Positions 54,782 through 63,234 are shown, numbered from the stretch's first letter. The stretch: DNA of 64,000 nucleotides from Luteipulveratus halotolerans (GCF_001247745.1 NZ_LAIR01000002.1:3472001-3536000), one strand, 5' to 3'. A program made the numbers and translations. The notes: generated by a model from the letters alone, not told the origin.

Positions 54782-55792
54782 ATGAGCATGATCCAGCAGA
54801 TCGACCTGGCCGACGAGACAGCGCTGCGCCAGGCGCACGAGGCCACCGAGCGCTCCGCCGCCGTGGACCGCCCGTGGTACGAGCCGCACCCCTACGACGA
54901 GTGGGTCGAGGACGTGCGCTTCAAGGACCCTGCCGAGCGCTTCGAGCTGTGGGGTGCGTACGACGAGGGGCGCGTCGTCGGGGCGGCCCTCACCTGGCTG
55001 CCCGACGAGGACAACACCTGGATGGTGTGGACCGACCTGCACGTGCACCCCGACTTCCGCGGTCGCGGTCACGGGACTGCCCTGATCGAACGGCTCGCGG
55101 CGCGGACGCGTGAGGAGCAGCGGACCACGCTGCTGACCGAGTTCCACGTGCCCGGCTCGGCCATCGAGGCACATCCGTATCACCGGTTCGCGGTCGCTCG
55201 CGGGTTCGAGCCGGGCTGGGTCGAGAACGTCCGCCACATGCCGCTGCCCGTTCTCGATGAGGTGCTCGCGCGGCACGGCGACACGGCTGCGGAGGCGGCC
55301 GACGCGGCGTACGACGTGCGCGTGTTCTCCGGCGGCGTCCCCGACGAGTACGTCCAGGGCCTGGTCGACCTCTACAACCTGCTCGGCGTCGACGCGCCGA
55401 CCGGCGTGGTCGAGTTCGAGCCGGAGGCGCAGACGCCCGAGCGCGTCCGCGACTACTGGGAGCTGCAGCGCAAGCAGGGTCGAACTCGGTTGATAGCGCT
55501 CGCGATCGAGCGCTCGACCGGCGTCGTCGCCGCCCACTCCGACCTCGTCGTGCCGCCCGCGCCGTCGACGCAGGTGTGGCAGTGGGGGACGTTCGTGCAC
55601 CGCGATCACCGGGGCCATCGACTCGGCATGGCGGTCAAGATCGCCAACCTACGCCGGCTGCAGGCGGACTTCCCGGGTCGCACGCTGGTGCGGACCAGCA
55701 ACGCCGACAACAACGCCTACATGGTGGCGATCAACGAGGACCTCGGGTTCGAGATCGTCGAGAAGGGCGTCGCGATGCGCCTGCCCGTCTGA
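54782..55792 (+). CDS. Tandem GNAT acetyltransferase
   Basis: 336 aa with two Gcn5-type domains: motif A is VHPDFRGRGHGTALIERLAA in the first and VHRDHRGHRLGMAVKIANLR in the second, ending NNAYMVAINEDLGFEIVEKG. Architecture resembles mycothiol synthase (MshD) and related actinobacterial two-domain enzymes, but I cannot assign mycothiol with confidence. ATG 54782 or 54788. It is divergent from the DUF2126 gene. Confidence 0.85.
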   Translation: MSMIQQIDLADETALRQAHEATERSAAVDRPWYEPHPYDEWVEDVRFKDPAERFELWGAYDEGRVVGAALTWLPDEDNTWMVWTDLHVHPDFRGRGHGTALIERLAARTREEQRTTLLTEFHVPGSAIEAHPYHRFAVARGFEPGWVENVRHMPLPVLDEVLARHGDTAAEAADAAYDVRVFSGGVPDEYVQGLVDLYNLLGVDAPTGVVEFEPEAQTPERVRDYWELQRKQGRTRLIALAIERSTGVVAAHSDLVVPPAPSTQVWQWGTFVHRDHRGHRLGMAVKIANLRRLQADFPGRTLVRTSNADNNAYMVAINEDLGFEIVEKGVAMRLPV

Positions 55793-55807
55793 CCGCTCTC
55801 CGCACCG

Positions 55808-55877
55808 CGAAACGACCCGCTCTTTGCGAGACGACCCGCCGATCTGCGGGTCGTCTCGCAAAGAGCGGGTCGTTTCG
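55808..55877. repeat. Perfect 70-bp palindrome (ACGACCCGC family), copy 5
   Basis: Arms of 32 bp match perfectly (CGAAACGACCCGCTCTTTGC at 55808 onward) around a 6-nt loop CGATCT. Within each arm the unit ACGACCCGC occurs twice. The best-preserved family member in the window, located between two convergent genes, where it may terminate both. Confidence 0.9.
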
Positions 55878-55894
55878 TGAAGAGGTGGGGTGAG

Positions 55895-56518
55895 TCAGCG
55901 GGCGCGCAGGACGCGGAGGCTGCCGTGCACGGCCTCCTCGGTGAACCGGCCGGAGTCCAGCGCTGCCTGCACGACGTGCCAGGGCGCCTGGCCGCCGTCG
56001 GCCGGGTCGGGGAACACGTCGTGCACCAGCAGTACGCCGCCCGGCACGACGTGTGGCGCGAACGCGCGGTAGTCGTGCTGGGCGGTCTCCTCGGTGTGGT
56101 TGCCGTCGAGGAAGAGCAGCTGCACCGGCGTACACCACCACTGCGCGACCTGAGCGGTCGTCGCGATCACAGCCGAGACCGTGTCGCTCACGTGGTCGTC
56201 GAGGGTCTGCCGGAACGTCGGCAGCGTGTCGAGCCGGTCGGTGCGGGCGTCGACCATCGAGGTGTCGTGCCACTCCCAGCCGGGCTGGTTCTCCTCGGAG
56301 CCGTGGTGGTGGTCGACGGTGACGACCTGGGCGCCGACCTCGCGCGCGGCGCTGCCGAGCAGAATCGTCGACTTGCCGCAGTAGGTGCCGATCTCCAGCC
56401 AGGTGCCGGGCAGCGTCGACCGGGCGACGTCGTACAGAGCGGCGCCCTCGTCGTCGGGCATGAACCCCTTGGTCGCCGCGACCGCGACCTTCACGTCAGC
56501 TGGCAGCGCCATCGGCAT
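55895..56518 (-). CDS. Class I SAM-dependent methyltransferase (Methyltransf_24 type)
   Basis: 207 aa. Motif I is LEIGTYCGKSTILLGSAA, then VVTVDHHHG, and the post-motif LLFLDGNHTEETAQHDYRAF with a possible metal-binding Asp/His, as in O-methyltransferases acting on sugars or nucleoside-type substrates. It is the last gene of a four-gene operon; its start overlaps the end of the cyclase-like gene by 23 bp. Confidence 0.85.
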   Translation of the reverse strand: MPMALPADVKVAVAATKGFMPDDEGAALYDVARSTLPGTWLEIGTYCGKSTILLGSAAREVGAQVVTVDHHHGSEENQPGWEWHDTSMVDARTDRLDTLPTFRQTLDDHVSDTVSAVIATTAQVAQWWCTPVQLLFLDGNHTEETAQHDYRAFAPHVVPGGVLLVHDVFPDPADGGQAPWHVVQAALDSGRFTEEAVHGSLRVLRAR

Positions 56519-57554
56519 CCTGCTCCTCGGCCAGGGCGTAGTCGCGGAAGATCCCCGACCCGCCGGTCGTCCCGGTCACGGCATCGACGGCGAGGACGAC
56601 GGCCGACGCGGTCCAGGTGGTCTGCTCCTCCGGCCAGATCGCCTCGTCAGCGACGACGTAGCCGGTCCAGTAGCCGCCGGTGGTCTCGTCGCGCATGCAC
56701 TGGATGTCGCTGAGAACCTTGGTGGCAGAAGCGGTTTCGCCGATCGCATCGAGAGACATGACCAGCTCGCACGACTCGGCGGCCGTCACCCACGGGTGGT
56801 CGTTGACGCACCGCACGCCGAAGCCGGGCCACACGAACTCGTCCCACCGCTGCTCGATGAGGTCGCGCGCCTCGCAGCCGCGCAGGGCGCCGCCGAGCAC
56901 CGGGTAGTACCAGTCCATGGAGTAGCGATCGCGGTCGGCGAACGACCGCGGGCTCTCGACCAGGCAGTCCCGCAGCCGCTTGGCCGCTCGCTGCCACCCG
57001 GGCTTGGACTCGCCCAGGACACCAGCGATCTCGATCGCGCAGGTGATCGAGTGGAGTGCGCTGGCCGAGCCCGTACGCAGGGCGAAGTCGTCGGCCTTGC
57101 GCTGCGGGTCGACCGCCCAGGCGAGCTCACCGCCCGGCCGCTGCTGGCGTACGACGAAGTCGATGGCCCGCTCGACGGTGGGCCAGTACCTGAGCAGCAC
57201 GTCGGTGGAGCCGGTGACCAGGTGGTGGTGCCACACGCCGGTCGCGATGTAGGCGCACTGGTTGGTGTCGGACGCCGCCTCGGTGACGACGCCGTCGGTC
57301 TGCTCCATCGGCCACGAGCCGTCGTCGGCCTGCGTGCGGGCCGACCACTCGTACGCCGCGAGCGCCTCGTCGTGGTGGCCGAGGGCGGACAGCCCCATCG
57401 CCGCCTCGACGTGGTCCCAGGGGTCGAGCTTGCCGCCGCGCCACCACGGGATCGAACCGTCCGCCAGCTGTTGGGAGAGGATGAACTTCCCTGTGTCCGC
57501 GAGCTGCTGCGCCGACAGAACTCCCTCGAGCGCGAGCGCCGGAGCGAACGTCAC
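56496..57554 (-). CDS. Prenyltransferase/squalene cyclase-like alpha/alpha protein
   Basis: 352 aa. Contains repeats of the alpha6-alpha6 toroid type: SQQLADGSIPWWRGGKLDPWDHVEAAMGL and ARTQADDGSWPMEQ resemble QW-like motifs of terpene cyclases and glycosidase-like toroids. No DxDD cyclase acid motif was seen, so catalytic function is uncertain. GTG 57554 overlaps the stop of the upstream methyltransferase gene (GTGA). Presumably modifies or binds the same product as the neighbouring glycosyltransferase. Confidence 0.75.
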   Translation of the reverse strand: MTFAPALALEGVLSAQQLADTGKFILSQQLADGSIPWWRGGKLDPWDHVEAAMGLSALGHHDEALAAYEWSARTQADDGSWPMEQTDGVVTEAASDTNQCAYIATGVWHHHLVTGSTDVLLRYWPTVERAIDFVVRQQRPGGELAWAVDPQRKADDFALRTGSASALHSITCAIEIAGVLGESKPGWQRAAKRLRDCLVESPRSFADRDRYSMDWYYPVLGGALRGCEARDLIEQRWDEFVWPGFGVRCVNDHPWVTAAESCELVMSLDAIGETASATKVLSDIQCMRDETTGGYWTGYVVADEAIWPEEQTTWTASAVVLAVDAVTGTTGGSGIFRDYALAEEQDADGAAS

Positions 57555-58282
57555 GCGGCCTCCGACGCGTCGCCGAGCGGCTTGCGGAGGTAGACGACCA
57601 CGCTCTTGCCGAGCACCGGGTTGAGCGCCGCCTCGGTCCAGCGGGTCGCGCGCGGCGCCTTCATCAGGTCCCAGACGAGCAGCTTGTGGTACGCCTTCGT
57701 CGCGATGTTGTCGTTGTCGACACCGGATGCGCACTTGATCCACCAGTAGGGCGCGTGCAGGGCGTGCGCATGGTGGGTGTCGAGCAGCTCCAGGCCTGCT
57801 CGCTGCAGGCGCTCGACCAGCTCGGACGCCTTGTAGATGCGGATGTGGCCGCCCTCGACCTCGTGATATTCGCCGGAGAGCTTCCAGCAGATCTGCTCGG
57901 GCCAGTTGCGCGGCACGCTGACGGCGACGAGCCCGCCGGGCTTGGTGACCCGGAAGATCTCGGCCATGACCTGCTCGTCCTCGTGGATGTGCTCGAGGAT
58001 CTCGGCGGCGATCACCCGGTCGAACGTGTTGTCCTCGAACGGCATCTCGCGGGCGTCACCGTGCAGCACGTCGGCCCGCCCACCCGGACCGATCTCGCCC
58101 TCGAGCTCCATGGCGCCGAACATCGTCTTGACGTCGGCCAGGTCGGACTCGTTGGCGTCGAACGCCGTCACGTCGCACCCGCGCCGCAGCGCCTCGAACG
58201 AGTGCCGGCCCTGGCCGCAGCCCACGTCGAGCAGGCGCATGCCGGGGGCGAGGGGGAACTTCTCGAAGTCGACGGTGATCAT
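57551..58282 (-). CDS. Class I SAM-dependent methyltransferase (UbiE/Methyltransf_11 type)
   Basis: 243 aa. Motif I LLDVGCGQGRHSFEALRRG, acidic post-motif VTAFDANE, motif II GDAREMPFEDNTFDRVIAAEILEHI and motif III VTKPGGLVAVSVP. The C-terminal extension (WKLSGEYHEVEGGHIRIY, HALHAPYWWIKC) suggests a lipid- or glycan-linked substrate. ATG overlaps the stop of the glycosyltransferase gene by 4 bp, and its own stop overlaps the next gene. Confidence 0.9.
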   Translation of the reverse strand: MITVDFEKFPLAPGMRLLDVGCGQGRHSFEALRRGCDVTAFDANESDLADVKTMFGAMELEGEIGPGGRADVLHGDAREMPFEDNTFDRVIAAEILEHIHEDEQVMAEIFRVTKPGGLVAVSVPRNWPEQICWKLSGEYHEVEGGHIRIYKASELVERLQRAGLELLDTHHAHALHAPYWWIKCASGVDNDNIATKAYHKLLVWDLMKAPRATRWTEAALNPVLGKSVVVYLRKPLGDASEAA

Positions 58283-59526
58283 GCGGAGTCCTTCTGACGG
58301 TGCTGGTCGACGATCTTCTCGTAGACCGCGGCGGTGGCCCGGGCCACCGAGGCCCAGGAGTACGTCGAGACCGCCCGGTGGCGGCCGATCTCACCCATCC
58401 GTGCACAACGGTCGGGATGCGTGAGCAGGTCGGTGAGCGCGGCGGCCAGAGCGTCGGGGTCGCCGGGCGCGACCAGCAGGCCGGGCGCCTCGTCGCCGGA
58501 GCCGGCGAGCAGCTCGGGCAGGGCGCCGACCCGCGAGGCGACCAGGGCGGTGCCGCACGCCATGGCCTCGACCGTCGGCAGCGAGAAGCCTTCGTACAGC
58601 GACGGCACGACGTGCACCTGGGCCGACGCCATCAGGTCGGCGAGATCGGGTGTCGACAGGCCCTGCTCGAACCGCACGCGATCGGTGAGACCGGCGTCGG
58701 CGATCGCCTTGAGGGTCTTGTCGCCCGGGTTGCCGACCACGACCAGCTCGCTCCAGGCCGAGCGCTCGACCTTCGTGAGCGCCGCGACCAGCACCGACAG
58801 CCCCTTGAGCGGCACGTCGGCGGAGACGATGGCGACCAGACGGCCGGGCACGCGGTCGGCGTACGGGCGCGGTGTGAACGTGTCCACGTCCACACCGACG
58901 GGTACGACGTCGAGCCGCTCACGGCGTACGCCGAAGTCGGTGACGATGTCGTGCGCCGACTGCTCGGACACGGTCAGCAGGTGCTCGCAGCGCAGGGCCA
59001 CGCGCCGCTGCATCGACACGAAGCCGTACCAGCGACGCTTGGTGATGCGGTCCCATCCGTGGGCGGCCTCGAGCTCGAGGCGACGGTCCTGGCTGATCGG
59101 GTGATGGATCGTCGTCAGCACCGGCATGCCGCGGCGGGCGAGCTGCAGCACGCCCGGGCCGAGCGTCTGGTTGTCGTGGAGGATGTCGTACGCGCTGAGC
59201 TGGTCGCGCAGGTGCCGCGCCAGCCGCATCGAGAACGTGCGCGGCTCGGGGAAGCCGCTCGTGCACATCGTGAGGAACTCCAGCACGTCGATGCCGTCAC
59301 GGAACTCGCGCGGGCTTGGACGGCGGAACGGGTCCTCGGGGCGGTAGAGGTCCAGGCTCGGGATCTTGGTCAGGCCCACGCCCTCGTCGAGCTCGGGGTA
59401 GGGCTGGCCCGAGAACACGTCGACCTCGTGGCCGAGTCGGACGAGCTCACGCGAGAGGTTGCGGACGTAGATGCCCTGGCCCCCGGAGTGCGGCTTGGAG
59501 CGGTACGACGACAACGCGATGCGCAC
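58279..59526 (-). CDS. Family 4 glycosyltransferase
   Basis: 415 aa GT-B fold. The N-terminus KPHSGGQGIYVRNLSREL is the acceptor-side glycine loop; VVPVGVDVDTFTPRP joins the domains; the C-terminal sugar-nucleotide site is VPSLYEGFSLPTVEAMACGTALVASRVGALPE with the conserved Glu pair. A retaining transferase using a nucleotide sugar at the cytoplasmic side of the membrane. First gene of the four-gene operon, GTG 59526 with AGGAGGGG upstream. Confidence 0.92.
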   Translation of the reverse strand: MRIALSSYRSKPHSGGQGIYVRNLSRELVRLGHEVDVFSGQPYPELDEGVGLTKIPSLDLYRPEDPFRRPSPREFRDGIDVLEFLTMCTSGFPEPRTFSMRLARHLRDQLSAYDILHDNQTLGPGVLQLARRGMPVLTTIHHPISQDRRLELEAAHGWDRITKRRWYGFVSMQRRVALRCEHLLTVSEQSAHDIVTDFGVRRERLDVVPVGVDVDTFTPRPYADRVPGRLVAIVSADVPLKGLSVLVAALTKVERSAWSELVVVGNPGDKTLKAIADAGLTDRVRFEQGLSTPDLADLMASAQVHVVPSLYEGFSLPTVEAMACGTALVASRVGALPELLAGSGDEAPGLLVAPGDPDALAAALTDLLTHPDRCARMGEIGRHRAVSTYSWASVARATAAVYEKIVDQHRQKDSA

Positions 59527-59689
59527 GAAAGGGACCCCTCCTGGTCGGGTGCTCGGGCGGCCGTCGGGCCGCTCGTCGGGCGGGCGCTGCCTCGTCGCGG
59601 CGCAGGTGACTCGTCGGTAACTTTAACCGACCTCACACCGACAGCCGGATCTGCGACCGCGTCGGTCGCCGTGACCTAGGTTGTCGCGC

Positions 59690-60166
59690 ATGAGCGATGC
59701 CGACCACTCGTACGCGACCCGGCTGGCCTGGAGAGGTTCGACGGGACTCGGGTACGACGCGTACGAGCGGGCCCACGACGTCACCGCCGCACCCGCGGAG
59801 CAGACGCTGCGACTGGCGTCCGACCCGGCGTTCCTGGGCGACCCGGCCCTGCTCAACCCCGAGCAGCTCGTCGTGGCTGCGGCCTCGTCGTGCCAGCTGC
59901 TGAGCTTCCTCGCCGTCGCGGCACGGGCTCGGCTGGACGTCGTGGACTACGTCGACGACGCGACGGCGTCGATGAGCGAGGCGCACCGACCGATGCGGCT
60001 CGACGAGATCGTGCTGCGACCGGTGATCACGCTCAGCGACACCGCGCGGGCGCGGCCGGCTGACACGCGGCTGGAGCACCTGGTCGAGGTCGCGCACCGC
60101 GAGTGCTTCATCGCCAACAGCCTGTCGACGCCGGTGACGGTCGAGCCGACGTTCACCTGGAGCTGA
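59690..60166 (+). CDS. OsmC/Ohr family protein
   Basis: 158 aa. The two reactive cysteines of the family are Cys68 (AAASSCQLLSFLA) and Cys139 (AHRECFIANS). Members reduce organic hydroperoxides with dithiols. TAGGTT lies 7 nt before ATG 59690, suggesting a leaderless message. It is divergent from the glycosyltransferase operon; two hairpins follow. Confidence 0.88.
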   Translation: MSDADHSYATRLAWRGSTGLGYDAYERAHDVTAAPAEQTLRLASDPAFLGDPALLNPEQLVVAAASSCQLLSFLAVAARARLDVVDYVDDATASMSEAHRPMRLDEIVLRPVITLSDTARARPADTRLEHLVEVAHRECFIANSLSTPVTVEPTFTWS

Positions 60167-60167
60167 G

Positions 60168-60233
60168 CCCACCGGCAGAAGGTGGCGGCGTGCACATCCA
60201 TGCGTGTGCTGCTCGCCACCTTTTGCCGGTGGG
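60168..60233. terminator. Inverted repeat after the OsmC gene
   Basis: Arms CCCACCGGCAGAAGGTGGC (60168-60186) and its complement at 60215-60233, one mismatch in 19, 28-bp loop. Begins inside the sequence right after the OsmC stop; likely terminator for this convergent gene pair. Confidence 0.7.
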
Positions 60234-60242
60234 TCGCTGGAC

Positions 60243-60284
60243 GACATGAGGAAGCGTGAGCACCAGCTCACGCTTCCTCATGTC
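60243..60284. repeat. Perfect hairpin of the GCTCACGCTTCCTC family
   Basis: 18-bp perfect arms (GACATGAGGAAGCGTGAG and complement) with loop CACCAG. Same family as the block at 41-256, where arms are imperfect. May terminate the VOC gene. Confidence 0.8.
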
Positions 60285-60294
60285 GAGGGCGCGA

Positions 60295-60708
60295 TCAACC
60301 GGTCACGCCGGCGTACTGCGGATCGGTCGGCTCGACCCACTGGACGAGCTGGAAGATCACGCCGCTCGGGTCGGCCATCTGGAAGTAGCGCTCACCCCAG
60401 GGCTCGGTCTCGATCGGTGTGACGACCTCGACGCCTTCGTCCTGGAGTCGGGCGTACTGGGCGTCGATGTCGTCGACCGTGAAGACGACGAGCAGCCCGT
60501 CAGCGCGCCCGGCTGCGGACGCCGGCTTGAACGTCGGCAGCCCGGTCTGCAGGTAGATGAGGTTGAACCCGGGCGCCTCGGGGTGAGCGAGCGAGCTGAA
60601 CCCGTCGGCGGCCATGGCCTCGGTGAACCCGAGGTGGTCCTTCGCCCAGGCCGCGGACGCGGCGACGTCGGGGACGTTGAGCGAGATGGCGGTGGCGGTG
60701 ATGTGCAT
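60295..60708 (-). CDS. VOC (glyoxalase/bleomycin-resistance) family protein
   Basis: 137 aa. The two beta-alpha-beta-beta-beta modules start ISLNVPDVAASAAWAKDHLGF and VVFTVDDIDAQYARLQDEGV; the metal-site pattern ends with EPWGERYFQMADPSGVIFQLVQW. Substrate not predictable. ATG 60708, chosen over a longer frame because the extension would overlap the operator. Divergent from the TetR gene. Confidence 0.88.
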   Translation of the reverse strand: MHITATAISLNVPDVAASAAWAKDHLGFTEAMAADGFSSLAHPEAPGFNLIYLQTGLPTFKPASAAGRADGLLVVFTVDDIDAQYARLQDEGVEVVTPIETEPWGERYFQMADPSGVIFQLVQWVEPTDPQYAGVTG

Positions 60709-60734
60709 GGCGGCTCCTGTCGGATGCTTACGTC

Positions 60735-60759
60735 GTACCTTGTACATAGTACGAGGTAC
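60735..60759. promoter_or_regulatory. TetR operator between VOC and tetR-type genes
   Basis: 25-bp imperfect palindrome, GTACCTTGTACATAGTACGA followed by GGTAC, in the divergent intergenic region. Most likely the site through which the adjacent TetR regulator controls the VOC gene and itself. Confidence 0.6.
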
Positions 60760-60785
60760 AACGTACGGCTGGCAGAATCATTCCC

Positions 60786-61550
60786 GTGACCGACAAGAGC
60801 ACCGGAGCGGGCGAGCCGAGCCGCACCCTGGCCCTGCTGTGGGGCGATGAGTCCGTGACCCGGCGACGCAAAGGGCCGGGTCGCTCGGCCACCGTCGCGC
60901 AGGTCGTCGACGCAGCGCTCGCCCTCGCCGACGAGCAGGGCCTCGCAGCGGTCACGATGCGCGCAGTGGCCGAACGGGTGGGCGTGAGCGCGATGTCGGT
61001 CTACACCTACGTGCCCGGCAAGGCCGAGCTGCTCGACCTGATGGTCGACGCGCTCTACCTGCAGATGCCCAGGCCGTCGTGGCGCACCAGGTCGTGGCGC
61101 CGCCGCCTCACCGACGTCGCCGAGGCCAACCGTGCGCTGCTGACCGAGCACCCGTGGATGACCGAGGTCGCGGCCCTCAGCCGGCCGCCGCTCGGTCCGG
61201 GCGTCATGGCCAAGTACGAGCACGAGCTGGCTGCGCTGGACGACGCCGGCCTCGACGACGTGACGACCCACGCGGCCCTCACCTATCTGCTGGGTTTCGT
61301 TCATACGCAAGCACGTTCGGCCCACGACGCCGCCCGTTCGATCTCCGACAGCGGCCTGACCGACGCCGACTGGTGGGCCGCCAACGAACCGCTCCTCGCC
61401 CGCGTCCTCGACCCCGACGCCTACCCCCGCGCCGTCCGCATCGGCACCGCGTCGGGCGAGGCGTACGGCAGCGCCTGGGACGCCGACGTGGCCTGGGAGT
61501 TCGGGCTCGAACGCACCCTCGACGGCCTGGCCGCGCTCATCGACGACTGA
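60786..61550 (+). CDS. TetR-family transcriptional regulator
   Basis: 254 aa. N-terminal helix-turn-helix VVDAALALADEQGLAAVTMRAVAERVGVSAMSVYTYVPGKAELLDLMVD, then a TetR_C-type ligand domain. The first 40 residues are an extra basic segment (VTRRRKGPGR) common in TetR/AcrR members of this subgroup. GTG 60786. Divergent from the VOC gene with a palindromic operator between them, so it probably represses that gene until it binds a ligand. Confidence 0.9.
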   Translation: MTDKSTGAGEPSRTLALLWGDESVTRRRKGPGRSATVAQVVDAALALADEQGLAAVTMRAVAERVGVSAMSVYTYVPGKAELLDLMVDALYLQMPRPSWRTRSWRRRLTDVAEANRALLTEHPWMTEVAALSRPPLGPGVMAKYEHELAALDDAGLDDVTTHAALTYLLGFVHTQARSAHDAARSISDSGLTDADWWAANEPLLARVLDPDAYPRAVRIGTASGEAYGSAWDADVAWEFGLERTLDGLAALIDD

Positions 61551-61857
61551 TCCGACCACGACGGCAGCGCTTCGGCCCGATCGATGACCCCAGCGCGTCG
61601 CTCGCGGAGGGGGCTTGACGGATGAGGTGTACTCGACCGTGGGCCTGTCGATCATCGACGGGCCCGCACGGCGCACGGTCGCGGAGGGATCCCGCCCCCC
61701 AGCTCTCCGCGGCCGTGCGTCCCTCACGCCCTACTGAGGGACTCATACCCCGGTAGGGGCCTCCCGCTCGGATCTCATCCCTTGTCGGGATGCCCGTTGC
61801 CTCTCGGCTCCCTAGCGTTCAATCATCAGCCACAGGGGTCTCGGGGAAGCACGGGTG
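61551..61857. other. Intergenic region upstream of the PAP2 gene
   Basis: About 305 bp without a gene. One small inverted repeat is visible, GTCCCTCA (61719-61726) / TGAGGGAC (61735-61742). No convincing promoter boxes; the rest shows nothing recognisable. Confidence 0.45.
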
Positions 61858-62736
61858 ATGCAGATGACGACGCTGGGGTCGCCACCGACGTACGACACGA
61901 CACAGGCTCGCCGCTTCGTGCAGCGCGCCGTCCACCGCACCTTCGCCCGGCCGGGCTGGCTGCCCGAGCTGGTGCTGCTGGCCCTCGGCTACGCCGCCTT
62001 CTCACTGGTCCAGGCGCGGCTCGGCTCGGCGCCGGGCGCGGCGTACACCCATGCCGACGCGCTCCAACGGTTCGAGAGCGCCCTCCGCCTGGACATCGAG
62101 GTCGGCGTCAACCAGTGGCTCGCCGACCACCTGTTCCTCACCCATCTGGCCGGGTGGTTCTACGGCGCGGTCCTGGTCGTACCACCGCTCGTGCTGGCCT
62201 GGATGTGGTGGCGGGCCGGCGAGCACTACCGGCCGCTGCGCCGCGTCCTCGTCGTGACGACCGTCGCGAGCCTGCCGGTCTTCGCGCTGTACGCCGTCGC
62301 GCCGCCGCGCTTCGCGATGCACGGCATCGTCGACGTGATCGCCACCCACGACATCCTGAACGGCGCGACCTCGCGCGACTCGGGCAACGGCGCCAACCTG
62401 TACGCCGCCATGCCGAGCCTGCACATGGCGTGGGCGACCTGGTGCGCGCTGGCGATCTGGTGGTGCGTACGCCGGTCGCACCGGCGGCTGGCCCACCTCG
62501 CCTGGATCTTCCCGGCAGTGACCGCGGTGGACGTCGTCGCGACGGGCAACCACTACGTCGTCGACGTGCTCGCCGGCGTCGGGCTGCTGCTGGTCGGACT
62601 GGTCGTGACGACCGTCTGGACGCTGTCGACCGGCTCAGCTCGTGAGCAGGCGCAGGGCGAGCGCGATCATCACGACACCGATCACGACGTCGAGCGCACG
62701 CCAGGTGCTGGGCTGCGCGGCGAGGTGGGAGACTGA
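61858..62736 (+). CDS. PAP2-family membrane phosphatase
   Basis: 292 aa with about six membrane helices. The phosphatase motifs are partly visible: MPSLHMAWATW (C2, with His) and TGNHYVVDVLAGV (C3 His and Asp). It resembles inositol phosphorylceramide synthase-like/undecaprenyl-type lipid phosphatases; the lipid substrate is not known. ATG 61858, one of three closely spaced starts. The C-terminal tail (about 34 residues) is encoded over the end of the LysE gene on the other strand and is charged and non-hydrophobic. Confidence 0.82.
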   Translation: MQMTTLGSPPTYDTTQARRFVQRAVHRTFARPGWLPELVLLALGYAAFSLVQARLGSAPGAAYTHADALQRFESALRLDIEVGVNQWLADHLFLTHLAGWFYGAVLVVPPLVLAWMWWRAGEHYRPLRRVLVVTTVASLPVFALYAVAPPRFAMHGIVDVIATHDILNGATSRDSGNGANLYAAMPSLHMAWATWCALAIWWCVRRSHRRLAHLAWIFPAVTAVDVVATGNHYVVDVLAGVGLLLVGLVVTTVWTLSTGSAREQAQGERDHHDTDHDVERTPGAGLRGEVGD

Positions 62737-63234
62737 GCGGGCGCCGTACCCCAGCCCGGTGAACCACAGCACGCTGCCGAGCACCGCACCGACCGCGAAC
62801 CACCAGCGGCCCGGGTCGCCGTGCTGGTTGGCGATCGAGCCGAGCATGAGGACGGTGTCGAGGTAGACGTGCGGGTTGAGCCACGTCAGGGCGAGCGTGG
62901 TGGCGGCGACGACGCGCCACGAGCGACCGTCACGGTCGGCGGGCCTGAGTGACTGCGCCGTGCGCGCTCGCCACAGCGACATCAGGCCGAAGCCCACGAG
63001 GTACGCCGCGCCCACCCACTTCAGCGCCGTCAACGCCGTCTCGTGCTCCCGCACCACGGCCCCGACGCCCGCGACACCTGCGGTGATCAGCACGGCGTCG
63101 GACAGCGCGCAGATCGCGACGACCAGCCCGATGTGATGGCGCTGCAGCCCTTGCCGCAGCACGAACGCGTTCTGGGCGCCGATCGCGATGATGAGGCCGA
63201 GTCCGGTGAGCAGGCCGGGGAGCAGAGCAGTCAC
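62635..63234 (-). CDS. LysE/ArgO-type amino acid exporter
   Basis: 199 aa. Six helices with the family N-terminus GLGLIIAIGAQNAFVLRQGLQRHH and the midpoint LTWLNPHVYLDTVLMLG. Exports lysine, arginine or related basic amino acids. GTG 63234 chosen by comparison with the usual start just before the first helix. No LysG/ArgP regulator is adjacent, but a palindrome lies upstream. It overlaps the PAP2 gene end by 102 bp, tail to tail. Confidence 0.88.
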   Translation of the reverse strand: MTALLPGLLTGLGLIIAIGAQNAFVLRQGLQRHHIGLVVAICALSDAVLITAGVAGVGAVVREHETALTALKWVGAAYLVGFGLMSLWRARTAQSLRPADRDGRSWRVVAATTLALTWLNPHVYLDTVLMLGSIANQHGDPGRWWFAVGAVLGSVLWFTGLGYGARSVSHLAAQPSTWRALDVVIGVVMIALALRLLTS

